From positions 1 to 27,841 of the forward strand of contig JAWQRM010000164.1 of assembly GCA_033557675.1 (NCBI GenBank): 27,841 bases of DNA, read 5' to 3'. Source of the DNA: Coptodactyla brooksi (taxonomy: Eukaryota > Arthropoda > Insecta > Coleoptera > Scarabaeidae). A model generated the notes under the pieces. That model did not search any database, was not told where the DNA came from, and was given only the letters and a program-made list of their open reading frames with translations. Numbering within the stretch: the first letter of the stretch is position 1; each line of letters starts with the position of its first letter. Both the position numbers and the translations under genes were made by a program. This document shows, piece after piece, positions 19,400 through 27,841 of the stretch.

Positions 19400-20099
19400 A
19401 TACCTGAAGTCCTTCAAGAAGCACCGTCTGAACCACGCCTTGGAGCGCCTCCACGGCAAGTCCAATCCGGATTCGCAAACGTCCGACTCCAAACCGGATC
19501 AGCCCGTGTCCATCCAGCCGGAAAATAGCAGCGACCACGTGTCCAGCTCGAACGAGACCTTAACGGTCGACGAGGTGGAGACGGAGCCTTCAGTCGCCAT
19601 CAAGAAGGAACCGTCCTCGGATAACGACACGACCCAGGAGGCGAACTCTTCGGACGTGGAGAAGAACGACGCGGACCAGGATCAGGACGACACCATCGAT
19701 TCCGTGGTGGGATTCCCGAGGGCGACCAGCAGCAGCAGCGCCACTTCCCCATCGACGACCTCGGAAGCGTACAGGAACGCGCAGGAAGCGTCCATAATCA
19801 GCTTCCTGAGGGCGGACGCGGCCGAAAGGCAAAGGGAGAGGAGGTTCGCGTGTCCCTTTTGCGGGAAGTGCGTCAGGTCCAAGGAGAATTTGAAGCTGCA
19901 CGTGAGGAAGCACACGGGGGAGAGGCCGTTCGTCTGTCTGTTTTGCGGGAGAGCTTTCGGGGGAAAGTCGGACCTGACGAGGCACCTCAGGATCCACACG
20001 GGTGAGCGGCCTTACCACTGTGATTCCTGCGGGAAATGCTTCGCCAGGGCCGATTACCTCTCGAAACACCTGACGACACACCTGAACAGCCCGCGCTGA
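19400..20099 (+). CDS. mamo: C2H2 zinc-finger transcription factor, last coding exon (rest of finger 3, fingers 4-6), mamo-like
   Basis: The acceptor is tcttgcttccag; the first base completes the split Arg codon (AG plus A), and the frame runs to TGA at 20097-20099. The two exons join to exactly 365 codons. Numbering from the first residue of the previous exon, finger 3 is completed at H140 and H144. A roughly 135-residue Ser/Thr/Asp/Glu-rich linker follows, with a SUMO-type motif IKKE (199-202). Three tandem fingers come next: C283, C286, H299, H303; C311, C314, H327, H331; C339, C342, H355, H359. TGERPF and TGERPY linkers join fingers 4-6, which is typical of sequence-specific DNA binding. 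The protein ends five residues after the last His. The exon is strongly GC-rich against AT-rich flanks, consistent with purifying selection. It acts in the nucleus as a transcription factor. The mamo name is tentative, as for the previous exon. Confidence 0.92.
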
Positions 20100-20660
20100 T
20101 TGATTTTCACCTGTTGATGATATATATATATATTTTTTTTTATTGTTTTTCCTAGTTTTTAGTCATTCTGGATTTGGAACGTGCAGTTCTCAGTTTTGAG
20201 TTTTCCGTCCTTTACGAATTATAAACGGATAGTGTTTGTATGGGTGAGATTTTAATGGAATCCTTACGAGGAGTCTGGGCGATGATATGATACGTGAGCT
20301 GGTCGAAACGTTGCAAGCCTCTTGCGAAACTTTTCGAACATCTCGGCAATTGTTTTTGGCTGTGAGCAATATTTCCTTCTCAAGCAGTCTTACGGGAGAA
20401 TAGGTACTTTTTAGGTAGATTTTAAGCATGTGCTGTTTAACGTGTTAAATTTTTTAAAGTTTGGCATAAGAACGACGAAAGAATTCCTTCCTCTCTTGTA
20501 GCTGAACCTCAAGTCGAAAAGAAAAGAGTCAAATTAACACATTTTTTTTTCGTTACTTTTTTTTACTGTTTTAACTAAAATACTTGTCCATTGTTAATAA
20601 TCATAGTGAGTTACCAAGCAATATGTAATGATATTAAATAAAATACACACAGCACTGTAG
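20100..20660 (+). other. Probable 3' UTR of the zinc-finger gene
   Basis: Non-repeat sequence that follows the TGA. A TA microsatellite with a T-run lies at about 20120-20140. The first canonical AATAAA downstream on the plus strand is near 20637, which would give a UTR of about 550 nt. The minus-strand open frame 20190-20429 has no recognisable features. Confidence 0.5.
20637..20642 (+). terminator. Candidate polyadenylation signal AATAAA
   Basis: The hexamer aataaa is followed by acacacagcactgtag. It lies 538 nt after the stop codon and about 400 nt before satellite array III begins. Cleavage-site use is inferred. Confidence 0.45.
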
Positions 20661-21059
20661 TTCCTTACTAGTCACAAAGAATAGTAGTCAATTGTTGTGA
20701 GCGCCTTCGTAATCGAAATAACAGAATGGAGAGCGTAGAAACTCCAAAAAAAAAAAAGAGAAAGCGCTGCTGCTGCGAAAAATGCATCGAAGTCACCGAA
20801 GTTTGTTTTCTGTGCCAAATTTTCATACCTCATATTTGTGAATATCTGTACAGAATTGTTCGCGAAAACAAGAAGTAATATGCAACACTCGATACATAGT
20901 AATATATAATACTGTGGTGGCCATACAGTTTTGAACATGACCGAGCCAATACATACAGTCCTTTCGTTCTAGAACTTATTTTTATTAGGTTATTAAATAT
21001 GAAGCGGAATTGCCATCTTAGAAACATTTTCCACGACTGAAAAGTAGTAGTCAGTACTT
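20661..21059. other. Non-coding spacer, no gene seen
   Basis: Short AT-rich spacer with an A-run (about 20744-20757). Minus-strand frames at 20672-20938 and 20830-21027 overlap each other in different frames and show no motif. Confidence 0.5.
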
Positions 21060-24000
21060 ATACTTTGATCACCTTTCTTTGTGATAGGTACATGGTATAA
21101 GTAAATCAGCGATACAGTTTTGCCATCTTAAAAGACCTGGAAGAAATGCTAGTTAGTTAATGCAAGGTCTGGTGAACACAATGGATGTCAGAAAGTGTCC
21201 AAACCCAGCTCCTACCATTTGAACAGCTTTATTTTTACAATCTGTAGTATATCTCAAAGAGAAAGTGATATAGTCAATCAAAACGCTTGTCACAACTTGT
21301 TCAGAATGGGATATTTATTTTCCAAATCCTCGAATAGGTGGTACTCAATTGGTACAAGGCCTAGTGAACACGATGGATGACAAAAAGTTTTCAAATCCAG
21401 CTCCTGTAGTTTGGACAGCTTTATTTCTACAACATGTGGTATTATATTTCAACGAGGAAGTGGTACAACGAATTAAAACATGCACTAAATCATCGATGCA
21501 GTTTTGCCATCCTAGAAGCTTATTTAGAATCAAATATGTATGGTCAAAATTCTGGAAAAGTGGTAGTTAGTTAGTGAAAGGTCTGGTGAACATAATGGAT
21601 AGCAGAAAATTTCCAAACCCAGCTGCTGCAAATTTAATCAATTCAACTTATTAGCAACACAGTTTTGCTATCTTAAAAAACATTTTTCTCAGCTTGTGGG
21701 GAATGGAATAGAAGAGGAAACCTTAAAAAACATCTTAAAAAACCCAGGAAGAGCAAAATTTGTGATCTAGAGCGTGGAAGAAATGGTAGTTAGTTGATGT
21801 AAAGTTTGGTGAATATAATGGATGACAGAAAGTTTCCAAATCCAGCTCCTGTAGTTTGAACAGCTTTATTTTTACAACATGTGGTATTATATCTCGACAA
21901 GGAAAGTGGTACAACGAATTAAAACATGTACTAAATCAGCGATGCAGTTTTGCCATCCTAGAATCTTATTTAGAATCAAATATGTATGGTCAAAATTCTG
22001 GAAAAAGTGATAGTTAGTGCAAGGTCTGGTGAACATAATGGATAACAGAAAGTTTCCAAACCGAGCTCTTACATTTTGAGCACCTTTCTTTGTGATACAT
22101 GGTATTACATCTCAAGCAGGAAGTGGCATAACGAATCAAAACATCCACTAAATCAGCAACGCAGTTTTGCCATCTAAAAGTCCCAGGATGCATAGTATTT
22201 GTGATCCAAATCCTGGAAGAAATGGTAGTTAGTTGGTGCTAAGTCTGGTGAACACGATGGATGTCAGAAAGTCTCCAAACCCAGGTCCTACTATTTGAAC
22301 AGCTTTATTTTTGCAAGTGGTATATCTCAAAGAGAAAGTGATGTAATCAATCAAAACATGCATTAAGTCAAAGATGCAGTTTTGCCATCTTAAAAGCCTT
22401 TTCCACAGCTTGTTCAGAATGAGATATTTATTTTCCAAATCTTCGAATAGGTGGTAGTCAATTGGTACAAGGTCTGGTGAACACAATGGATTACAAAAAG
22501 TTTCCAAATCCAGCTCCTGTTGTTTGAGCAGCTTTATTTTTACAACATGTGGTATTATATCTCAACGAGGAAGTGGTACAACGAATTAAAACATGCACTA
22601 AATCAGCGATGCAGTTTTACCATCTTGAAAACATTTCTCTCAGCTTGTGGGGAATGGAATGGAAGAGGAAATCTTAAAAGATATTCTTAAAAACCCAGGA
22701 AGAGCAATAGTTGTAGTTTACAGCATGGAAGAAATGGTAGTTAGTTGATGCAAGGTCTGATGAACATAATGGATGACAGAAAGTTTCCAAATCCAGCTCC
22801 TGCAGTTTGGACAGCTTTATTTTTACAACATGTGGTATTATATCTCAACGAGGAAGTGGTACAACGAATTAAAACATGCACTAAATCAGCAATGCAGTTT
22901 TGCCATCCTAAAAGCTTATTTGAAGTCAAGTATTTATGGTGAAAATCCTGGAAATAGTGATAGTTAGTTACTGCAAGATCTGGTGAACACAATGGATAGC
23001 AGAAGGTTTCCAAACCCAGCTCCTGTAAAGTTAATGAATGGTTACAACTTATCCAAATCAATTAATTTACTTACCAATTTATTTGTGGTCCAAATCGTGG
23101 AAGACATGGCTATCAGTTGGTGCAAAGTCTGGTGAATACTATGGATGATAGAAACGTTCTAAATCCAGCTCCTGTAGTTTGAGCAGCTTTGTTTTTGTAA
23201 TATGTGATGTTATATCTCAAAGAGGAAGTGAAATAATGGAATTCAAACATGCACTAAATTAGTGATGCAGCTTTGTCATCGTAAAAGATCATGAAAGCAT
23301 AGTATAGAAATGGTATTTAGTTCATACAAGAACTTGTGAGAACAAAGGATAAGAGAAAATTTCCAAATTCAGTTTCTGTAGTTTGAGCAGCTTTGTTTTA
23401 GTAAACACTGATGCAGTTTTGTCATCTTAAAAGACCCTGGAAGCGTGGCATTTGTTGTCCAAATCTAGGAAGATATGGTACTTAGTTGGTGCAACATCTG
23501 GTGAATACGATGGATATCAGAAAGTTTCCAAGACCAGCATTTATAGTTTGAGCAGCTTTGTTTTTGCTTCATGCGATGTTGGGTTGGGTATATGTCAAAG
23601 AGGAAGCTGTATAAGGAATCAGAACGTGCACTAAGTTGGTGATGCAGTTTTATCTTCTTAAAAGATCCAGGAAGAGCAATATTTGTGGTCCAAAGTGTGG
23701 AAGAAATTGTAGTTAGTTGGCAGCTTTGTTTTTGCAACCTGAGGCATTATATCTCAAAAAGGAATCAGGATCTCAGTTATGTTATCTTAAAAGGGTTTTC
23801 CACATCTCATTGAAAGTCGAATATTTATGGTCTAAATCATGGAAGAAGTGGCAGTTAGTTGGTGCAAGATCTAGTGAATACAATGAATGGCAGAAACTTT
23901 CCAAATCCAGCTCCTATAATTAGTGGCACAGTTTTGCTATCTTAGAAGCATTTTCCACAGCTTGTTGAGAATGGAATATTTGTAATGCAAATCGTGGAAG

Positions 24001-24080
24001 AAGTAATAGTTATTTGATGCAAAGTCTGGTGAACACACCTGAGTTCATTCACCTTATGTAGTTTTATCTCAAACAGGAAG
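21060..24080 (-). repeat. Mariner-derived satellite array III with higher-order structure
   Basis: Same monomer family and orientation as arrays I and II. Anchors (ccatctt or close variants) occur at 21123, 21507, 21668, 21953, 22170, 22385, 22620, 22903, 23276 and 23422, with weaker ones to about 23930. Spacing varies (217, 215, 235, 283 bp), partly because some monomers carry an extra segment with cacagcttgttcagaatg. Segments of several hundred bp recur: 21680-22045 resembles 22630-23000 (about 950 bp apart), and 21190-21480 resembles 22265-22580. Minus-strand relics include YPLCSPDLAVTNYHYF in 22741-23061. Beyond 23450 the copies are shorter and more decayed. Confidence 0.85.
22741..23061 (-). 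pseudogene. Mariner transposase fragment (relic) spanning more than one monomer
   Basis: A 106-codon open frame. Residues 13-37 read as LQELGLETFC followed by YPLCSPDLAVTNYHYF (about 22951-22998), corresponding to the mariner LxELGWEVL and HPPYSPDLAPSDYHLF segments. After a divergent middle, the frame enters the next monomer at a KNKAVQTAGAGFGNFL section, which is the same segment again. The repeat register is therefore visible at protein level. No complete catalytic domain is present. Confidence 0.65.
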
Positions 24081-26383
24081 TGGTACAATTAATTGTGTTG
24101 GAAAAACCCCCTTAGAAAAGATCATTCCAAATTAAAACATGCGAATTAACACCCAAACGTATTACCACTTATGGAAATGGAACGTTTCACATTTAATGGC
24201 CTAATAATGAATCTAATGCAAATGATCCGCTCCAAATCTCAGCCGTGTCTAAGATAATTTGGTCACCACCGTTACTAAATGTTTAACATCGAACAAGCTG
24301 CCTCTGAGTAATAACAAATGAATACATAAAACAGAAACTTATTTTTTATACAATATTACAATAGAATATTATTACAAATGTTACTACAAGACCGACTGTT
24401 GTTCATTTTTCTACAACAAATGCTCAAAATACAATCAGGAATGCAAGACAAAGCAGAACTGTATATATAGAAACCTTCTCTCTTGTCTCTTTAAGATGTT
24501 AAACATTTATATTTTTTATTAATTATTAATTTCCCGGGAAATAAGAAGCAACGTTATTTTTCTTTTGCTTTAGGACAAATAAAGTAATAATTATTATTAT
24601 CGCTAGGATAATGACAAAATTTATATACAATTTTTGTTAAAAAAATATTGAATCTCCGTTAAACCAAGATATATTTATACCCTACATACATAGTAGTCAA
24701 TAGACAATATATCTGTATAATTAATTATTAAAATTAATACATTGAATAAGACAGAGCAATGCAAACTAAACATTGGTACAAAAACAAAGCAACAATTCTT
24801 TTAAATACTTAATTTTCAAAATGTCCACAATATTCAAGCCAAACCCCCCCCCACACACACACTTGTAAGCCATAGAAAGTAAGAATTACTATTACATAAA
24901 TGTGCCTTTTTCAATTCGAATACCGTCAATGAAATTGTAACATACTAACAGAAATAAACTTGTCCTAAAGCATAACATAGCAGTCCTTCCATACAAAAGC
25001 AAAACGAAAATACTATATTATAATATATTCCAATTAGTTTTTAAAAGAAGTACATAGCAAAAGCAAACACATTGTAAATAGGAAAGCATATACAATATAT
25101 ACATATATAACTATATTTCAATACATGTTCCTATTTCGTATAATATAAACATACACATATAAAATAGTTTCTAATTACGATAAGTATATTTTCTAAACGA
25201 ATAAAATTTCCGTTTGAATTTATGTATGATTTTTTCAAGGTTGTGCTTGGTATCATGAAGAATATATATATATTGTTTAGATAGGATATTATTTAAAAAC
25301 CAGTCAACCAATAAAAATACCCAATATCTTTCACGATACCCACAGTATGACATTAAATGATTTTAACCAGAAAAAAGGATTAACGAAATTGGACTGTAAG
25401 TTATAGTGAATGTAAAAAAATATATACAAATAGGAGGGGCATAGACTTTAAAAAAAAATTGAACTGTTTGTGACTAAATGTTACTCGTTTTTCGGTGTTA
25501 CATACATATTCTACCTAGATTATATATTGAGATTGAAATTACCTTCACAACTTTACGTTCGAACTATTCCATTATAGCGATTCGGCTTCAAAATTTTGTA
25601 GATAGCAAATAATAAGTTCTAGGGAAAAGACTCTTTTTACTCTGAGTGTGTGTGCGTGTGTGTGTATGTATGTGTATAGTTGCACATCTCTTAAATTATC
25701 ATCTGTGGGAAGAAGTGGATGAAAATAATAAAAAAAAAACACTTCTATGTAATGTATAAAAAAAGTGGAGAGAAATTTAAGAAATCGATGGTCTAAAAAC
25801 TTTTGTTCGATACTGTACAGACGTTCGTATGTAACTTCGCTTATTCCCAACAGATGTAGCTAGCGTCAAATATTTTTCGACACATAAGTTGATGTAATAA
25901 GAATGTGATATTTTTCTTAGTTCGAGTATATTATAAATAAAAAAAAAATAGTATGTGAATAAGAAATATAAACGTAAGCGATAATTTTTTAAAACACTGC
26001 GTGATATATTACAAATGTTCTCAAGTTTCTTTTTCTGTTTGTTTTGATTTATCTGAATACACAACGACAATATTATAATGACAACAAATAATAGCCATCC
26101 ACAATTTAATTTTCCGATAAAATCAAACGTTTTGTTTCATCTTTCTGATGTATTTGTGAATATAACAATTAAAAATGTAGAAGGGTAGCTGTCATAAAAT
26201 TTATTTGATGTAATTGGCAACGCAAGAGAAAATATTAAGTGTAAAATCTGGGCAAGCAAATGTTTTTAGTTCGTTTCAAATGGCAAGAAGGATGTTAAAA
26301 AAATAGATAGATCCCTATTAAAAAAAAATAAAAAAAGGAAGATTGTAAGGGTTAATTTTAAAAGGCTCTTAATACAATAACAA
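24081..26383. other. Non-coding intergenic region between convergent genes, no gene seen
   Basis: AT-rich, with a C-run followed by (AC)n at 24844-24862 and a TG-rich microsatellite at 25645-25678. Minus-strand frames at 25171-25353, 25572-25850 and 25777-26070 are Phe/Tyr/Lys/Ile-rich without motifs. No satellite monomers are recognisable past about 24080. Part of the right side may be 3' UTR of the carbonic anhydrase gene. Confidence 0.55.
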
Positions 26384-26389
26384 TTTATT
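26384..26389 (-). terminator. Candidate polyadenylation signal of the carbonic anhydrase gene
   Basis: tttatt on the plus strand is AATAAA on the minus strand, about 95 nt beyond the TAG stop. A second candidate lies at about 26200-26205. Confidence 0.4.
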
Positions 26390-26483
26390 GTTTCATACAT
26401 AATATCAAAATCGTACAAAAGACGATGGAACATAATTATTTAAATACTAACAGTAAAGGTGATGTTCTTTTCTCACAGGTACG

Positions 26484-26699
26484 CTATTCTGGAGTCTCGT
26501 TTTCAGCTTTCGCGAGTTTAGATTTCATTAACCAATCCCATTTGTCGTAGTGTATGGCCTCGTTGGTCTTGTGGTAGCGGACTTTGCTTTTCATCTTCCT
26601 GACGAACACTCTTCGGCTGCCGATCCTCTGCAACTGTCTGTAATTATTAAGCAGTGGTGTTTCGTTGGCGTCCGAAGCCAAATTTCTAAATTTGTTCAT
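26484..26699 (-). CDS. Alpha-carbonic anhydrase, last coding exon
   Basis: The acceptor is ccacaattccatttcag on the minus strand, with the exon starting at 26699 in phase 0; TAG is at 26486-26484. It encodes 71 residues beginning Met-Asn-Lys-Phe-Arg. The LLNNYRQLQ segment corresponds to the conserved LxNNFRPxQ near the end of the alpha-CA fold, with the usual Pro replaced by Gln. A basic tail of about 35 residues follows (VFVRKMKSKVRYHKTNEA...). The tail ends in a hydrophilic stretch with NET sequons and has no transmembrane or GPI-type hydrophobic segment, so the product is more likely secreted than anchored. The Met is internal, not a start. Confidence 0.85.
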   Translation of the reverse strand: MNKFRNLASDANETPLLNNYRQLQRIGSRRVFVRKMKSKVRYHKTNEAIHYDKWDWLMKSKLAKAENETPE

Positions 26700-26761
26700 C
26701 TGAAATGGAATTGTGGGGATAAGTGGATGAAGTAAAATTGAAAAAGCCACCTCCAACTTAC

Positions 26762-26995
26762 CTGGTAGACAGATATCGGTAAAGGATCTGGGAACAGAAT
26801 CCAGGTGACCGCCTCTGAACATGGTGGAGTGGTCAGGGAACCTTTGTAAGTGTAAAATCGCTCCATGTCCTCTTCTGGTGCCAGCAACGAAGCCAAAGTA
26901 AATGTTTCATTGAGCTTGTAACTTGTATTTACTGCATACACATGTTTTAGATTGCGCACGACATTTGAAAGACCTTTATTTTCCTTTTCACTTAT
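26762..26995 (-). CDS. Alpha-carbonic anhydrase, middle exon with the threonine gate
   Basis: A 78-codon exon, phase 0 at both ends. The acceptor is attgttttag (minus strand) and the donor is taccag followed by gtaagttgg; the intron after it is 62 bp. It contains YTYKGSLTTPPCSE, the alpha-CA signature. The two Thr (213 and 214 in numbering that starts at the first residue of the 27048-27520 exon) correspond to catalytic T199 and T200 of human CA II. C217 can pair with C24 in the disulfide typical of extracellular alpha-CAs. The hydrophobic wall residues (WILF) are also present. The frame has no gaps. Confidence 0.9.
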
Positions 26996-27047
26996 CTAAA
27001 ACAATATATCTTAACATCTTTCTTATCTTCCACAATATTTTACTTAC

Positions 27048-27520
27048 TTGGAAGAAAATCGCCAACACGGTGAGACCGTCGTTATAATTCAAAGCCTCCG
27101 CCACAGTCTCATATTTCCTATTCCTATATATGATGTGCATTTCGATGGGGAACCTAATATCATTAAAAATATGTTCAGATCCTTGATTGTTTGTGTCTCC
27201 CCAATGGAAATGGAGTCCCTCCATGTTATATTCGTTGTGCAACCTGGCACCGAACACGTAAGGTATGTATTTTACGTAAGGATCATCTTTTTCCAGCTTC
27301 GGAAGGCTCAGGGTTACCGAGTGGCCGTTATTCGTAAGATCCAGCGGGCCTGGTAAGTAATCGTGGTTTCTAACCATTTCCAAGGCCGGCATTCGCAATG
27401 GAATGGCGCGAAAACTGTCAATCCGTATCGGGGACTGCATCTCTCCACCGCAAGAGCTGTGCTCCCTCTGCCATTTCCTCTGTTCGAAATTACTGTAGCC
27501 AAATCTGTGTATCCCGGACA
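27048..27520 (-). CDS. Alpha-carbonic anhydrase, main catalytic exon
   Basis: Reversible hydration of CO2 to bicarbonate and a proton. The acceptor ttattgctcttccag precedes 27520; the exon starts with two bases of a split codon and ends ttccaa followed by gtaagta, with a 52-bp intron after it. Counting the split codon as residue 1, the visible landmarks are W17, C24, QSPI (29-32), NNGH with H67 as proton shuttle (CA II H64), the zinc ligands H104 and H106 in LHFHWG, E116 in GSEH, and E127 with the third zinc ligand H129 in IEMH. All catalytic residues are intact, so it is an active-type enzyme and not a CA-related protein. The Cys pair with C217 argues for an extracellular form. The three exons together encode about 307 residues without the signal peptide. 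The upstream exon is not certain. I cannot assign an individual insect paralogue. Confidence 0.93.
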
Positions 27521-27540
27521 CTGGAAGAGCAATAAGTTGT

Positions 27541-27841
27541 AAATGATCAATGCCAAACCAATAAAATGCATGACGTCGCAGATTTTATTGCATTACGATG
27601 TTTTTTATAACAGTATACGCCCAATAAAGTATAAAAAATAATATTGCAATAAAATGTGTGTGGTGGCTGACCTATCGCATATATTGTGCTACAGAATATG
27701 ACAATTCTACTAGTCTCAAAAGTAGAAACAGTAAGCAACTCAAGTAGCAAAGAAATTGAATATATCTCGCGACCAGAGCAAGGCGCATCACCGATATTGT
27801 GCAGTTTATTCGCAGAAAGTTATAACGTGACTTTGCTTTAC
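27541..27841 (-). other. 5' region of the carbonic anhydrase gene with candidate signal-peptide sequence
   Basis: An extracellular alpha-CA should have a signal peptide upstream of 27520, and the joining exon must supply one base of a split codon. Candidate 1: ATG at 27788 opens a strongly hydrophobic frame, MRLALVARYIQFLCYLSCLL and onward, ending in TAG at 27672 directly before a gtcagc donor. Its in-frame donors have the wrong phase. Candidate 2: the donor after 27672 (gatag then gtcagc), read in the other frame (..FCSTIYAI), has the right phase but no ATG in the window. Candidate 3: ATG at 27571 gives the hydrophobic leader MHFIGLALIIYNLLLF, which runs into the exon one frame off. None is satisfactory alone. 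Confidence 0.4.

Noticed and set aside
19590..20081. 163-codon minus-strand open frame
   Set aside because: It is the antisense shadow of the GC-rich zinc-finger exon; Pro/Arg/Val-rich with no motif.
25572..26070. Minus-strand frames of 92 and 97 codons
   Set aside because: Phe/Tyr/Lys-rich translations of AT-rich and TG-repeat DNA, overlapping each other in different frames.

Overview
The window looks like nuclear DNA of an insect, or at least an arthropod. It is very AT-rich outside a few GC-richer exons. Introns are short (52 and 62 bp), with GT..AG borders and good pyrimidine tracts. The two recognisable genes are a metazoan C2H2 zinc-finger factor and an animal alpha-carbonic anhydrase. 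Most of the rest is repeat DNA. There is no operon structure, and I found no rRNA, tRNA or CRISPR array.

Left third (1-8830). This is a large, imperfect direct repeat of a composite block: an AT-rich tandem array (1-3028, and again about 5611-7440) followed by a non-coding tail of about 1.2-1.3 kb (3029-4232, and again about 7500-8830). A roughly 1.4-kb island (about 4233-5610) lies between the two blocks and holds only a doubtful open frame. The tails carry near-perfect palindromes. From 8831 to 11699 there is non-coding DNA with simple repeats and one E-box palindrome.

Middle (11700-24080). A second repeat system dominates. It has a leader sequence (tandem copies at about 11700 and 12133, partial copies at 13559 and 17197) and three arrays of a roughly 217-bp monomer (12480-14030, 17370-19395, 21060-24080). 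The minus strand of the monomers encodes decayed pieces of a mariner-type transposase around the SPDLAPSDYHFF motif. The arrays surround and interrupt a plus-strand gene for a six-finger C2H2 protein, whose last two coding exons are 16784-17178 and 19400-20099. I recognise the finger block as most like the insect BTB-zinc-finger gene mamo; the name is tentative. The 2.2-kb intron between these exons, which cuts zinc finger 3, consists almost entirely of leader plus nine satellite monomers.

Right end (26384-27841). A minus-strand alpha-carbonic anhydrase gene has three clear exons and all zinc-binding and catalytic residues. It converges tail-to-tail on the zinc-finger gene, with satellite array III and about 2.3 kb of low-complexity DNA between them. 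Its signal-peptide exon is unresolved, with three competing candidates near 27540-27790.

The two genes have no evident joint function. The notable content is the satellite biology: a transposase-coding fragment that became a tandem satellite and fills an intron of a developmental regulator.
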